In this document: in pieces, positions 11,038 through 20,497 of the stretch
How the letters are laid out: the number at the start of each line of letters is the position of its first letter
Numbering within the stretch: the stretch's first letter is position 1
Source: Vibrio salilacus
GTDB lineage: Bacteria; Pseudomonadota; Gammaproteobacteria; Enterobacterales; Vibrionaceae
NCBI RefSeq assembly: GCF_002811245.1
Contig: NZ_NIVQ01000002.1
Span: forward strand, 62,001-126,000
Direction: 5' to 3'
DNA length: 64,000 nt
Translations under genes and position numbers: made by a program
The notes under the pieces: model-generated
Databases searched by the model: none
What the model was told of the DNA's origin: nothing
Seen by the model: only the letters and a program-made list of their open reading frames with translations

Positions 11038-11045
11038 ATTTACCG

Positions 11046-11576
11046 ATGCCAAGGAAATTCATAAAACGCTTTATGCCTGACCACGAAAGAATTAAGCGTC
11101 AAAAGGCACTAAAGATTTTTGGCAATGTGCTATACAACCCTAACCTGTGGTGTTTGAACCGTCGTTCTGCCGCTGGGGCTTTTGCCGTGGGTCTTTTTAT
11201 GGCTTTCGTCCCTCTGCCAAGTCAAATGATTATGTCAGCCGGGCTTGCGATCGCGTGTGGGGTTAACCTGCCTCTATCCGTGGCGTTAGTTTGGGTCAGT
11301 AACCCTGTCACTATGCCGGTGCTGTTTTATTTCGCGTACAAAGTTGGCGCTTGGGCGATGCATACCCCACCACAACATTTCCACTTTGAGTTATCGTGGG
11401 AGTTTTTACTTCATCAAATGAGCACGATTGGTCCGCCGTTTTTACTCGGTTGTCTGATCTGCGGCATTGTAGCAGCGATGTTAGGTTACTTTGGCATCAC
11501 GGCATTGTGGCGCTACTCGGTGGTCAGAAGTTGGCAAAAACGTAAGATCAGAATAAGAAATCTACTCAAAAAATAA
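11046..11576 (+). CDS. DUF2062 domain membrane protein
   Basis: 176 residues from the ATG at 11046, preceded by GAGAG. The N-terminus is very basic; three or four hydrophobic segments follow (around residues 45-70, 75-100 and 125-155), ending in a basic tail. The family motif FMAFVPLPSQM is present. DUF2062 proteins are inner-membrane proteins of unknown function. The gene is divergent from comEC with almost no intergenic DNA, so the promoter of each gene must lie within the other's coding region or be shared with it. Confidence 0.85.
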   Translation: MPRKFIKRFMPDHERIKRQKALKIFGNVLYNPNLWCLNRRSAAGAFAVGLFMAFVPLPSQMIMSAGLAIACGVNLPLSVALVWVSNPVTMPVLFYFAYKVGAWAMHTPPQHFHFELSWEFLLHQMSTIGPPFLLGCLICGIVAAMLGYFGITALWRYSVVRSWQKRKIRIRNLLKK

Positions 11577-11642
11577 AAATTACGTTGCTCAGTTTCCGAG
11601 TCAATGATGGGCATGATGTAAGACAGATGTCAGATAGAAATG

Positions 11643-11667
11643 AAAAAGGACCGAAGGGTCCTTTTTT
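11643..11667. terminator. Terminator between DUF2062 gene and lolE
   Basis: AAAGGACC and GGTCCTTT arms around a 4-nt loop, with A-tract on the left and T-tract on the right, so it can stop both convergent transcripts. Confidence 0.8.
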
Positions 11668-11676
11668 AGTCTTGGA

Positions 11677-12921
11677 TTATTTTGCGCTCAGCACTGCGGC
11701 TGGATTAAGCCGACTTGCCCGAGAGGCAGGATACCAAGTCGCCATAAGGCTAAGACCGATAGCCGTCGATGAGACGAGCACCACATCCACCCAAGCGACC
11801 TGCGAAGGTAAGAAGTCGACAAAATAGATATCCCCGGATAAAAACGGGTGACCGATAAGCTGCTCAAGCGCTGAGATCATTGGCGTAAGATTAAGCGCGA
11901 CAATCACACCGATAACGCTACCAGTAATACTGCCTAAAACACCGGAAAAGACGCCCTGCCAAACGAAGATTCGCTTCACTAAACCATCGCTTGCCCCCAT
12001 GGTGCGCAAAATAGCAATTTCGCCCGCCCGATCTTTTACCGCCATCATCAAGGTCGACACGATATTAAAGCTTGCGACGCCAATCACTAACACCATGACG
12101 AGATACATAATGGTGCGTACCAGTTGAATATCACGATAAAGGAAACCGAACTTCTGCTGCCAACTACGCAAATAAACATAGTCATTGAGCGTGTTACCAG
12201 CCTCGCGAACAATTTGCGTCGCTTGCAGCACATCCGTCACCTTGACCGCCACTCCTGTCACACCTTGGCCGAGTTTGGCGTAGGATTGAGCGTCTGCTAA
12301 TGGAATCAATGCCAAGTTATGGTCGATTTGCCCGTTGAGAGTTAATAAGCCCGCCACTTTTACTCGCACTCGTTTCGGTGCTTGCACCTTAGTCGTTGGC
12401 CCGTTAGTTGGGATCATTAGCGTCAGGTAATCACCCTTATCCACATTAAGCAGATCAGCCACACCTTGACCTAAAATGACTTGCTGATTTCCGGCCTGAA
12501 ACATCGACCACACCTGTGAATCAATAAATGCACTCAGGCTGGAAACGCGACTTTCAGCACTAGGGTCGATGCCTCTGACTTCAAGCGCTTTAAGTTGAGT
12601 GCCTTTTTCAGCCAATGCGGTGAGCTTTACAAACGGCGCCGCTGCATCGATCTTTGGATGCTTTTCTAGCTGTGAAATCACCGATTGCCAATCAGTTAAC
12701 GGCCCTCGAACCCCTTCAAATTCACCATGAGAAATAACCGAAAGTACGCGATTATTGAGCTCACGTTCAAATCCATTCATGGCAGACAAACCAATGATGA
12801 TCACTGCGACCCCAACGGCAATACCCAGTGTCGATGAAAGTGAAATAAATGACACCATTTTGTTACGCTGTTTCGCACGGCTGAAACGTCCACCAATAAG
12901 CAGAGACAAAGACGATAACAT
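11677..12921 (-). CDS. lolE: Lipoprotein-releasing ABC transporter permease LolE
   Basis: 414 residues. A MacB/FtsX-type permease: one N-terminal membrane segment (about 25-50), a large periplasmic domain, then three C-terminal segments in the FtsX domain. With LolC and LolD it extracts outer-membrane lipoproteins from the inner membrane and hands them to LolA. It starts immediately after the lolD stop. Assignment to LolE rather than LolC rests on the lolC-lolD-lolE order; the two are paralogues. Confidence 0.92.
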   Translation of the reverse strand: MLSSLSLLIGGRFSRAKQRNKMVSFISLSSTLGIAVGVAVIIIGLSAMNGFERELNNRVLSVISHGEFEGVRGPLTDWQSVISQLEKHPKIDAAAPFVKLTALAEKGTQLKALEVRGIDPSAESRVSSLSAFIDSQVWSMFQAGNQQVILGQGVADLLNVDKGDYLTLMIPTNGPTTKVQAPKRVRVKVAGLLTLNGQIDHNLALIPLADAQSYAKLGQGVTGVAVKVTDVLQATQIVREAGNTLNDYVYLRSWQQKFGFLYRDIQLVRTIMYLVMVLVIGVASFNIVSTLMMAVKDRAGEIAILRTMGASDGLVKRIFVWQGVFSGVLGSITGSVIGVIVALNLTPMISALEQLIGHPFLSGDIYFVDFLPSQVAWVDVVLVSSTAIGLSLMATWYPASRASRLNPAAVLSAK

Positions 12922-13608
12922 TTAGCGGCCCTCGACATTAATCAACAAACCGTCTTGCATATGCAGTTGACGATCCATCTTCGCGGCCAGCTCTCCATCA
13001 TGGGTGACGACTAAAAACGCTGTTTGTGACTCTTGGTTTAACTCGCGCATCAAATCATAAATCGACAATGCCGTTTTATGATCAAGGTTTCCAGTTGGCT
13101 CATCGGCTAACACCAGATCGGGGCTATTCACCAGCGCTCGAGCAATCGCCACGCGCTGACGTTCTCCGCCAGACAATTCAGACGGACGATGTTCTAAGCG
13201 ATGACTTAGCCCTACCTTATCGAGCAGTTTTTTGGCCGCCTGTTTAGCCACATTGGCTTTCGCGCCACCAATCAGCAGTGGCATCGCCACATTTTCTATG
13301 GCACTAAAGTCCGCGAGAAGGTGGTGGAACTGATAGACAAAACCAAGATGCTGATTGCGCAGTTTTGCCTGATGATTGGAGCTTAATGTCGATAGGTCAT
13401 GACCTAAAAAGGTCACGTGTCCAGCGGTTGCATCATCAAGCGCACCCAAGATATGCAGTAAGGTACTTTTCCCTGATCCCGACGTACCAATGATCGACAC
13501 CAAATCGCCCCGCTCTAAACCAAAGCTCACTCCTTTGAGAACTTGTGTATCGAAGGTACCTTCACGATAGATTTTACATATATTGTGACACTGGAGAAGG
13601 TTACTCAT
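12922..13608 (-). CDS. lolD: Lipoprotein-releasing ABC transporter ATPase LolD
   Basis: 228 residues. ABC ATPase with Walker [10 protein letters not shown] at 41-49, signature LSGGERQR, Walker [10 protein letters not shown] and the H-loop (VVTHD). It powers the LolCDE exporter. Its start overlaps the lolC end by eight bases and its stop abuts lolE, so the three are translated from one mRNA. Confidence 0.96.
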   Translation of the reverse strand: MSNLLQCHNICKIYREGTFDTQVLKGVSFGLERGDLVSIIGTSGSGKSTLLHILGALDDATAGHVTFLGHDLSTLSSNHQAKLRNQHLGFVYQFHHLLADFSAIENVAMPLLIGGAKANVAKQAAKKLLDKVGLSHRLEHRPSELSGGERQRVAIARALVNSPDLVLADEPTGNLDHKTALSIYDLMRELNQESQTAFLVVTHDGELAAKMDRQLHMQDGLLINVEGR

Positions 13609-14809
13609 ATCTTAAAGCCTCAGCTGGTTTAACGGTGGATGCGCGGTAAGAAGGAAACAAAGTCGCGGCAAGGCTGAGCGCAATCGCCAACGCGATAACA
13701 ATAGCGATCTGAATCGGATTTATCATAATAGGCAACTCCCCCCCAACAGAAAATAACACCACGCCCATGCTCTCAAGCAGTTGATTAAGGTTATTCGCCA
13801 ACACAATTCCCAAGCCGCCGCCAATTAGAGCGCCAATCACACCGCTACTCGCCCCTTGAACCATAAAGATTGCCAGTACTTGCCTGTCTGTCATCCCTTG
13901 CGTTTTCAAAATTGCCACTTCAGATTGCTTCTCCATCACCACCATAATAAGCGCAGAGATGATATTGAATGCGGCAACACCGATAATCAGACCAAGCATG
14001 AGTCCCATCATGTTTTTTTCCATCCGCACGGCCTGAAATAGTTCACCACGCTGATCGCGCCAATCTTGCCATGTCCAGCCGTCGGGCAAAGGCTCATTAC
14101 TTAAATCCGACACAACGAATGGGTCATTAAAAAACAGCCGCCAGCCTGTCACTTGACCGTTTTTCATCCGCATCAATTTAGCCGCATCTTGTACATGGGT
14201 CAGCATCAGTTGCCCATCAACATCAGAGCCTGTGTTATAGATACCCGCCACCGTGAATAAGCGCTGACTCGGGATTCGGCCCAGTGGGGTAAATTGACTA
14301 GCGCTGGTTACCATTAAACGAACCTTATCGCCAAGCGATACGTTGATTGAACGTGCCAAGGTATGACCTAAAAACAGTTGATATTCACCCGCTTTTAGAT
14401 TGGAGAGTTGCCCGGCAATCAAATGTGTTTCGAGCGGATCATGCTGTGACGGCTGAATACCCAATAGTAAACCAGCACTAAGTTGGCTCGGGCTTTGGAT
14501 AATCGCTTCACTTTGTACCACAGGTTCAGGGGTACCTGCGTTCGACATTTGAGAGATAAAGTCCGGGGGTGTTGCTTGCAATGCGGTGTTTCCGGAGTCT
14601 TGTGAAATAATCGCTTGCGGCAATACGCCAAGAATACGCCCTTTGAGCTGGGCTTCAAAACCGTTCATCACCGACAACACCGTGACCAAAGACATCACGC
14701 CTATGGTGATGCCCGCCGTTGACATGAAGGAAACAAAGCGACTAAATCTATCACCGGAGCGCCCACGCAGATAACGCAAGCCAATGAAGGTGGAGACAGG
14801 ATGAAACAT
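13601..14809 (-). CDS. lolC: Lipoprotein-releasing ABC transporter permease LolC
   Basis: 402 residues from the ATG at 14809 (a TTG at 14833 is in frame, with no better ribosome site). The N-terminus [16 protein letters not shown] is typical of LolC. One membrane segment near 25-50, a periplasmic domain, and three C-terminal segments in an FtsX domain. First gene of lolCDE; the promoter should lie in the 180 bases before plzB. Confidence 0.93.
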   Translation of the reverse strand: MFHPVSTFIGLRYLRGRSGDRFSRFVSFMSTAGITIGVMSLVTVLSVMNGFEAQLKGRILGVLPQAIISQDSGNTALQATPPDFISQMSNAGTPEPVVQSEAIIQSPSQLSAGLLLGIQPSQHDPLETHLIAGQLSNLKAGEYQLFLGHTLARSINVSLGDKVRLMVTSASQFTPLGRIPSQRLFTVAGIYNTGSDVDGQLMLTHVQDAAKLMRMKNGQVTGWRLFFNDPFVVSDLSNEPLPDGWTWQDWRDQRGELFQAVRMEKNMMGLMLGLIIGVAAFNIISALIMVVMEKQSEVAILKTQGMTDRQVLAIFMVQGASSGVIGALIGGGLGIVLANNLNQLLESMGVVLFSVGGELPIMINPIQIAIVIALAIALSLAATLFPSYRASTVKPAEALRYE

Positions 14810-14988
14810 AGTAGCAACCAAATATGCAGCCAAAAGACTTAATAATGGCGTTTACTCTACCGATTAATTGCGGGCACGTGTAGTGTTTAATTGCCAATTG
14901 ATGGTTAAAATATGGAATAAACAAAGGGATAGCTTGATTACTTGACTGGTATAACGATAATCAATGCTATAAGCACAAGGAATCACAC

Positions 14989-15555
14989 ATGTCTGACCAA
15001 GAATTCTTTACCGTTAATCACACCATCACCGTCAATATAGAAGCCTTGGCTAACGATGTGTCCTTACCCAGTTTCGAAAAGTTTGAAAGTGAGATTCCGG
15101 CACCCTTTATCGTCGCCAGTGAATTTAGTCACCTTGATCTTCTCAATGACAGTGCTCGTAATGAATTGAAAAACAGCGAATTTAAACATGTTATTCAACT
15201 TCTCGATACGCAAAACTCGAAACTCAACCTGCTGCTTACTTTCATGTTATCCCAACAAGATGATGAGAAACAGCGCTGCCAAACGCACTCTTTTGGCGCT
15301 AGTCAGTTCACCTATGTGTCGGATCATAATCTCCACCCCGCGACTAAGGTGCGCGTCAAAATGTTTCTAGATCACCCTGCAGCCGCTATTTACTGCTATG
15401 GTCATGTGGTAAAAGTCGACCAACACGATGACGGACACTTAATTACCATCAATTACGATCTTCTGCGTGATGTTGACCAAGATTTATTGATCAAAGCGGC
15501 CCTGTTCCAACAACAAAAACTCTTACGTCAACGCTCACTCGATCGCAACAAATAA
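14989..15555 (+). CDS. plzB: PilZ-related protein, PlzB type (degenerate c-di-GMP site)
   Basis: 188 residues. Its position directly upstream of mfd and divergent from lolC matches the PlzB locus as I recall it from V. cholerae. The C-terminal half could form a PilZ barrel, but the RxxxR and D/NxSxxG motifs that bind c-di-GMP are not seen; the corresponding stretch reads RCQTHSFGAS. It is therefore probably a non-binding PilZ relative. AAGGAA precedes the ATG. Role unknown; motility or surface behaviour is inferred only from the family. Confidence 0.75.
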   Translation: MSDQEFFTVNHTITVNIEALANDVSLPSFEKFESEIPAPFIVASEFSHLDLLNDSARNELKNSEFKHVIQLLDTQNSKLNLLLTFMLSQQDDEKQRCQTHSFGASQFTYVSDHNLHPATKVRVKMFLDHPAAAIYCYGHVVKVDQHDDGHLITINYDLLRDVDQDLLIKAALFQQQKLLRQRSLDRNK

Positions 15556-15563
15556 AATAGATT

Positions 15564-18500
15564 ATGCCCAATACATCATTACTCACTCTGGCAGCCGCTC
15601 ATGGCGCTGGAGACAAAAAACAAATTGGTAACCTTCATGGCGCTGCTCTTGCGTTGGCGATCGCTGAAATTGCTGATGCGCATGCAGGTCATACCTTGCT
15701 GGCCGTACCAGATCCACAAACAGCACTAAAACTGCAACAGGAAATAGAGCAATTTACCGCGCAAGACGTCGCGCTATTTCCTGATTGGGAAACGCTGCCC
15801 TACGATAATTTCTCGCCACACCAAGAAATCATCTCGGATCGTATATCGCGTCTCTATCAACTTCCGACCCAAGCCAACGGCATCACAATTGTACCTATTA
15901 GTACATTGCTGCAACGCCAGTCGCCACGCGAATTTTTGCTGCAGCACACACTGATGGTCAAAGTCGGCGAGCTGTTTTCGCTCGAGAAACTGCGCCTCCA
16001 ACTGGAGAAATCCGGCTACCGTCACGTCGACCAAGTTTTTGGCCCTGGCGAGTATGCCAGTCGTGGTTCGATTCTCGATCTATTTCCTATGGGTTCAGAT
16101 GCACCCTATCGCATCGATTTTTTTGATGATGAAATAGATACGATTCGTACCTTTGACCCCGAGAATCAACGCTCGATTGAAGACACTCAACAAATACGCC
16201 TACTGCCGGCCCATGAGTTCCCGACCACTGAAAGCGCCATTGAAGATTTTCGCATTCGTTGGCGCCAGCGCTTTGAAGCGCGTCGTGAGCCTGAGTCGGT
16301 CTATATGCAAGTATCCAAAGGCACCTGGCCTGCTGGTATCGAGTATTGGCAGCCGCTGTTTTTTGAGCAAACCGAAACTCTGTTTGACTACATTCCCGAT
16401 AACAGTCAGTTGGTGACCGTTGGGGACATTGAAAAGGCCATTGATACCTTTTTGACCGATGTTGACTACCGCTACGACCAGCGCAAAATTGACCCACTTA
16501 GACCACTTTTGCCCCCATATGAACTGTGGTTAAAGAAAGACGAGCTGTTTGGTCACTTTAAACCTTTGCCGCAAAGTCAGCTGTTTATCGACCCGATTAG
16601 TGAAAAACAAGGCCGTAGCAACCTTGAGCTCTTGCCGCTACCTGACCTTAGCGTTCAACATCAAAACAAAGAGCCGATGTCTGCCCTGCGTCAGTTCAGC
16701 GAAACCTTTAGCGGAAAAATCGTTTTTTCTGTTGAGTCAGAAGGTCGCCGTGAGGCTTTGCTAGAGCTGTTGCAACCAATCAAACTCAGACCCGAATCCG
16801 TCGAGAACTTTGCTCAGGCGTTAAGTGCTAAAGAGAAGTTCAGTTTAATACTCGGCGCCGCAGAACACGGTTTTGTCTACGGCAATGATCACATCGCTCT
16901 TATCTGTGAAAGTGATTTGCTCGGCGATCGCGTCATTCAAAAACGGCGCAAAGACCGCAAGAGCACCAACAGTGACGCGGTGATCCGTAACCTCGCGGAA
17001 CTTAAACCTGGCCAACCTGTTGTCCACATTGATCACGGTATTGGTCGCTATATTGGTCTACAAACCCTTGAAGCCGGTGGCATGACCACGGAATACGTGA
17101 CGCTCGAATACCAAAATGACGCCAAACTGTATGTTCCGGTCGCCTCGTTAAACTTAATCAGTCGCTACTCAGGGGGGGCGGAAGATGGCGCACCATTGCA
17201 TAAACTCGGTGGTGAAGCTTGGACAAAAGCGCGCCGTAGAGCGGCAGAGAAGGTGCGTGATGTGGCCGCAGAATTACTCGATGTTTACGCCAAGCGAGAG
17301 ATAAAATCTGGCTTCAAATTCATGCTCGACCGTGGTCAATATGCAACCTTCAAAACGAGCTTCCCATTTGAAGAAACAGACGATCAAGCGATGGCCATTA
17401 ATGCCGTGCTGTCTGATATGTGCCAAGCCAAAGCGATGGACCGTTTAGTCTGTGGTGATGTTGGTTTCGGTAAAACGGAGGTCGCGATGCGCGCCGCATT
17501 CGTGGCCACCGATAACGACAAACAAGTTGCGGTCCTCGTTCCAACCACCCTGCTTGCCCAACAACACTTTGAAAATTTTCGCGACCGTTTCGCTAACCTG
17601 CCAATTCGAGTCGAGGTTCTGTCTCGTTTCAAATCAGCCAAAGAGCAGAAACAAGTCATGCAAGATATTGAAGATGGCAAAGTTGATCTTGTCGTCGGTA
17701 CGCACAAGTTGCTGTCAAACGATATCAAGTTTAAAGATTTGGGCCTGCTCATTGTGGATGAAGAACACCGTTTTGGGGTGCGTCAAAAAGAGAAAATGAA
17801 AGCAATGCGTGCCGATGTGGACATTCTCACCCTAACGGCAACCCCAATACCACGAACCCTCAATATGGCGATGAGTGGCATGCGCGATCTGTCGATCATT
17901 GCGACGCCACCAGCGCGCCGTCTGGCGATAAAAACCTTCGTTCGCCAACGTGATGACGCCGTGGTGCGCGAAGCGGTTCTGCGAGAAGTTATGCGTGGTG
18001 GCCAAGTTTACTTCTTGCACAATCAAGTCGAAACCATTGATAAAATAGCGGCAGATTTAGAAAAACTTATTCCGGAAGCGCGCATCACAGTGGCTCATGG
18101 ACAAATGCGCGAGCGTGAACTTGAGCGCGTGATGAATGACTTCTATCACCAGCGCTTTAACCTATTGGTGTGTACCACGATTATTGAAACTGGTATCGAT
18201 GTTCCGACTGCCAATACCATTATCATGGACAGAGCAGATAACCTTGGCTTGGCTCAACTGCACCAATTACGCGGCCGTGTAGGTCGTTCACACCACCAAG
18301 CTTACGCCTATTTGCTGACACCACACCCTAAGGCGATGACCAAAGACGCGATTAAACGCCTCGATGCTATTGCCTCACTCGAAGACTTGGGCGCCGGTTT
18401 CACTCTCGCGACTCACGACCTTGAAATCCGTGGCGCAGGTGAACTGCTCGGCGATGAACAAAGTGGTCAGATTCAATCGGTCGGGTTCACTCTCTATATG

Positions 18501-19025
18501 GAAATGCTCGAACAAGCCGTCGAAGCTCTTAAGCAAGGTAAAGAACCATCATTGGATGAGTTGTTACGTGACCAGACGGAAGTCGAGATGCGGGTTCCCG
18601 CGTTATTGCCCGACGACTATATCCCTGATATTAATACCCGTTTATCTATGTACAAACAGATCGCCAGTGTCAGCTGCGAACAACAACTGGCTGAACTTAA
18701 GATTGAGCTGATTGATCGCTTTGGTTTACTGCCCGATGCAGCCAAGAATCTACTGTCTGTTGCACAACTAAAACTTACGGCAGCAACACTCAAAGTGAGG
18801 AAGGTTGAAGCGCACGATAAAGGTGGCTTTATCGAATTCTATCCAGATGCTGACATTAACCCGATGTACTTAGTTAAACTATTGCAATCTCAGCCACAAA
18901 AATTCGCGATGGATGGCCCAACTAAGTTCAAGTTTACAATACCATTAGTCGATAGACGTGAGCGCATTCAGTTTGTGAATGACATGTTGGCAGAATTCCA
19001 GCAAAATCTATTACCTAAGGCTTAG
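15564..19025 (+). CDS. mfd: Transcription-repair coupling factor Mfd
   Basis: 1153 residues, the normal length (E. coli 1148). Removes RNA polymerase stalled at lesions and recruits UvrA. UvrB-like N-terminal modules, the RNA-polymerase-interacting domain around residue 480 (VVHIDHGIGRYIG), Walker A GDVGFGKTE near 630, DEEH box at 732-735, helicase motifs and the TRG/C-terminal autoinhibitory region follow in order. It begins eight bases after plzB without a strong Shine-Dalgarno, suggesting coupling. A hairpin terminator follows. Confidence 0.98.
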   Translation: MPNTSLLTLAAAHGAGDKKQIGNLHGAALALAIAEIADAHAGHTLLAVPDPQTALKLQQEIEQFTAQDVALFPDWETLPYDNFSPHQEIISDRISRLYQLPTQANGITIVPISTLLQRQSPREFLLQHTLMVKVGELFSLEKLRLQLEKSGYRHVDQVFGPGEYASRGSILDLFPMGSDAPYRIDFFDDEIDTIRTFDPENQRSIEDTQQIRLLPAHEFPTTESAIEDFRIRWRQRFEARREPESVYMQVSKGTWPAGIEYWQPLFFEQTETLFDYIPDNSQLVTVGDIEKAIDTFLTDVDYRYDQRKIDPLRPLLPPYELWLKKDELFGHFKPLPQSQLFIDPISEKQGRSNLELLPLPDLSVQHQNKEPMSALRQFSETFSGKIVFSVESEGRREALLELLQPIKLRPESVENFAQALSAKEKFSLILGAAEHGFVYGNDHIALICESDLLGDRVIQKRRKDRKSTNSDAVIRNLAELKPGQPVVHIDHGIGRYIGLQTLEAGGMTTEYVTLEYQNDAKLYVPVASLNLISRYSGGAEDGAPLHKLGGEAWTKARRRAAEKVRDVAAELLDVYAKREIKSGFKFMLDRGQYATFKTSFPFEETDDQAMAINAVLSDMCQAKAMDRLVCGDVGFGKTEVAMRAAFVATDNDKQVAVLVPTTLLAQQHFENFRDRFANLPIRVEVLSRFKSAKEQKQVMQDIEDGKVDLVVGTHKLLSNDIKFKDLGLLIVDEEHRFGVRQKEKMKAMRADVDILTLTATPIPRTLNMAMSGMRDLSIIATPPARRLAIKTFVRQRDDAVVREAVLREVMRGGQVYFLHNQVETIDKIAADLEKLIPEARITVAHGQMRERELERVMNDFYHQRFNLLVCTTIIETGIDVPTANTIIMDRADNLGLAQLHQLRGRVGRSHHQAYAYLLTPHPKAMTKDAIKRLDAIASLEDLGAGFTLATHDLEIRGAGELLGDEQSGQIQSVGFTLYMEMLEQAVEALKQGKEPSLDELLRDQTEVEMRVPALLPDDYIPDINTRLSMYKQIASVSCEQQLAELKIELIDRFGLLPDAAKNLLSVAQLKLTAATLKVRKVEAHDKGGFIEFYPDADINPMYLVKLLQSQPQKFAMDGPTKFKFTIPLVDRRERIQFVNDMLAEFQQNLLPKA

Positions 19026-19044
19026 AAAGTCCACCAATTAACTT

Positions 19045-19064
19045 AAAGGTGCAATGCACCTTTT
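19045..19064 (+). terminator. Terminator after mfd
   Basis: AAAGGTGC and GCACCTTT arms with a 3-nt loop followed by TTTTC; it lies 12 bases before the csiV start. Confidence 0.65.
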
Positions 19065-19076
19065 CTTGGAGTTGTA

Positions 19077-19865
19077 ATGAAGACATTGATCCCGCTGTTA
19101 CTGATGCTGGTTGCAATGCCGTCGATGGCACAGCGTCAGTTTGATATCGAAGTGATCATTTTTAAACGTGCGGTTGAAGCTGAGCAAACCTCAGAGTCAT
19201 GGCCAAACAAGCTGCCTGAGATTGATCTTACTCGCGCAGGCTCTTTTGCCGATGCCAGCTTTCGTGCCAATAAAGGTGTCATGATGCTGCCTTACTCAGA
19301 CTATCAACTAACCGGTGAAGTGCAAAAGCTTAAGCAGCACGCAGGTTTCGAGGTGCTGATGCACAAAGCCTGGCGTCAAGGTGACCAAGGGCGTTTGGGC
19401 GCACCTATTTTTCACGTTCAAGCCGGAAAAGACTACTCGAATCAATTTAAACCCGACGGCTCAATGCTTGGCGATAATAATGGCGATCAAGTCTTGGAAG
19501 GGGTAACCGAAGAGACGATCCCACAGCCGCTCTACGAACTTGACGGTAAGTTGCAAGTGTATGTCGAACATTACTTGTATGCCGATGTAGAAATGGATCT
19601 GAAACAACCAAGTGTACGTGACATTATCTTGCAAGAACGCCAACCGCAATTAGCAGCCGCTGATGCTGATACGCCAACACTAAACGCTCAAGACCAAACC
19701 ACCCAAGTCGGTATGATGGAAGAAATTTCACCTACCGTTGTGAAGCAAGAGTTTCTTAAAAGCTATCGTTTGGATCAAAAACGCCGCATGCGCAGTACTG
19801 AGACTCACTACCTTGACCACCCTCTGATGGGGGTTATCATCCAAGTCCGTCGAGTCAACCAATAA
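19077..19865 (+). CDS. csiV: Peptidoglycan-binding protein CsiV
   Basis: 262 residues with a clear signal peptide (cleavage after about residue 18, SMA-QRQ), so periplasmic. The sequence FDIEVIIFKRAVEAEQTSE and the ending match CsiV of Vibrio, which with LpoA is needed for PBP1A activity in V. cholerae. CTTGGAG precedes the ATG. The gene follows mfd as in other vibrios. A terminator hairpin follows 5 bases after its stop and runs up to the next start codon. Confidence 0.88.
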   Translation: MKTLIPLLLMLVAMPSMAQRQFDIEVIIFKRAVEAEQTSESWPNKLPEIDLTRAGSFADASFRANKGVMMLPYSDYQLTGEVQKLKQHAGFEVLMHKAWRQGDQGRLGAPIFHVQAGKDYSNQFKPDGSMLGDNNGDQVLEGVTEETIPQPLYELDGKLQVYVEHYLYADVEMDLKQPSVRDIILQERQPQLAAADADTPTLNAQDQTTQVGMMEEISPTVVKQEFLKSYRLDQKRRMRSTETHYLDHPLMGVIIQVRRVNQ

Positions 19866-19870
19866 TGATT

Positions 19871-19896
19871 AGCCCTCATTGCGAGGGCTTTGTTTT
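19871..19896 (+). terminator. Terminator after csiV that embeds the next gene's Shine-Dalgarno
   Basis: AGCCCTC and GAGGGCT arms with a 5-nt loop, followed by TTGTTTT and immediately by the ATG of the acetyltransferase gene. The only SD-like sequence for that gene (GAGGG, 19883-19887) is the 3' arm of this stem. Confidence 0.7.
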
Positions 19897-20436
19897 ATGA
19901 GCCCAGATTACCAAATCATCACCCAACAGCTGACATTGCGATTAATTGATGCTCCAGAAAGCGACAAGCTGCAAGACTGCATCCTCGCATCTCCTAGTCT
20001 GCATCATTGGATAGACTGGTGTCATTGTGACTTTTCATCCCAAGAAGCAGAACGATTTTTATTAGCAACGCGCCTCAATTGGGTTAAAGGGGATGCGTAT
20101 GGCTTTGGTGTGTTCTGCCGAACAACTGACGAGCTCATTGGTATGGTGGCGATCAACGAGCTGTATCACACCTTTAATATGGCGAGTATCGGCTACTGGA
20201 TAGCGGACAAATATCAAGGCAAAGGCTTGGCTAAGAAGGCGGTAAACGCACTGATTGAATTCTGCTTTTCGCAGCTAAAACTGACACGTATTGAAGTGGT
20301 TTGCGATCCGAAAAACCTCGCGAGCCAAAAGTTGATCGAAGCGTGTGGTGGCGAATTTGAATGTCAGGCGAAGAATCGCTTTATCTTTGCAGGTAAACCT
20401 CAAGTGGGCTTGGTTTATTCAGTCATCCCAGACTAG
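19897..20436 (+). CDS. GNAT family N-acetyltransferase (RimJ/RimL-like)
   Basis: 179 residues. Pattern of the RimL-type GNAT family: TLRLIDAPESDKL at the N-terminus, GVFCRTTDELIGM, and the acetyl-CoA loop in WIADKYQGKGLAKKAV near residues 105-120, ending with NLASQKLIEACGG. Likely acetylates a ribosomal or other N-terminus, or a small molecule; substrate cannot be read from sequence. The start is the ATG directly after the csiV terminator. Confidence 0.88.
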   Translation: MSPDYQIITQQLTLRLIDAPESDKLQDCILASPSLHHWIDWCHCDFSSQEAERFLLATRLNWVKGDAYGFGVFCRTTDELIGMVAINELYHTFNMASIGYWIADKYQGKGLAKKAVNALIEFCFSQLKLTRIEVVCDPKNLASQKLIEACGGEFECQAKNRFIFAGKPQVGLVYSVIPD

Positions 20437-20454
20437 AAGCTCACAAAACGACAA

Positions 20455-20476
20455 AAGCAGCCCACATGGGCTGCTT
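20455..20476 (-). terminator. Terminator for the siderophore receptor gene
   Basis: AAGCAGCCC and GGGCTGCTT arms with a 4-nt loop between convergent genes; on the minus strand the stem is followed by TTTTGT. Confidence 0.75.
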
Positions 20477-20497
20477 ACATTGATGGCTTCAAGTTAA

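Noticed and set aside
16087-16497. 136-codon minus-strand frame inside mfd
   Set aside because: Antisense shadow of mfd with low-complexity composition.
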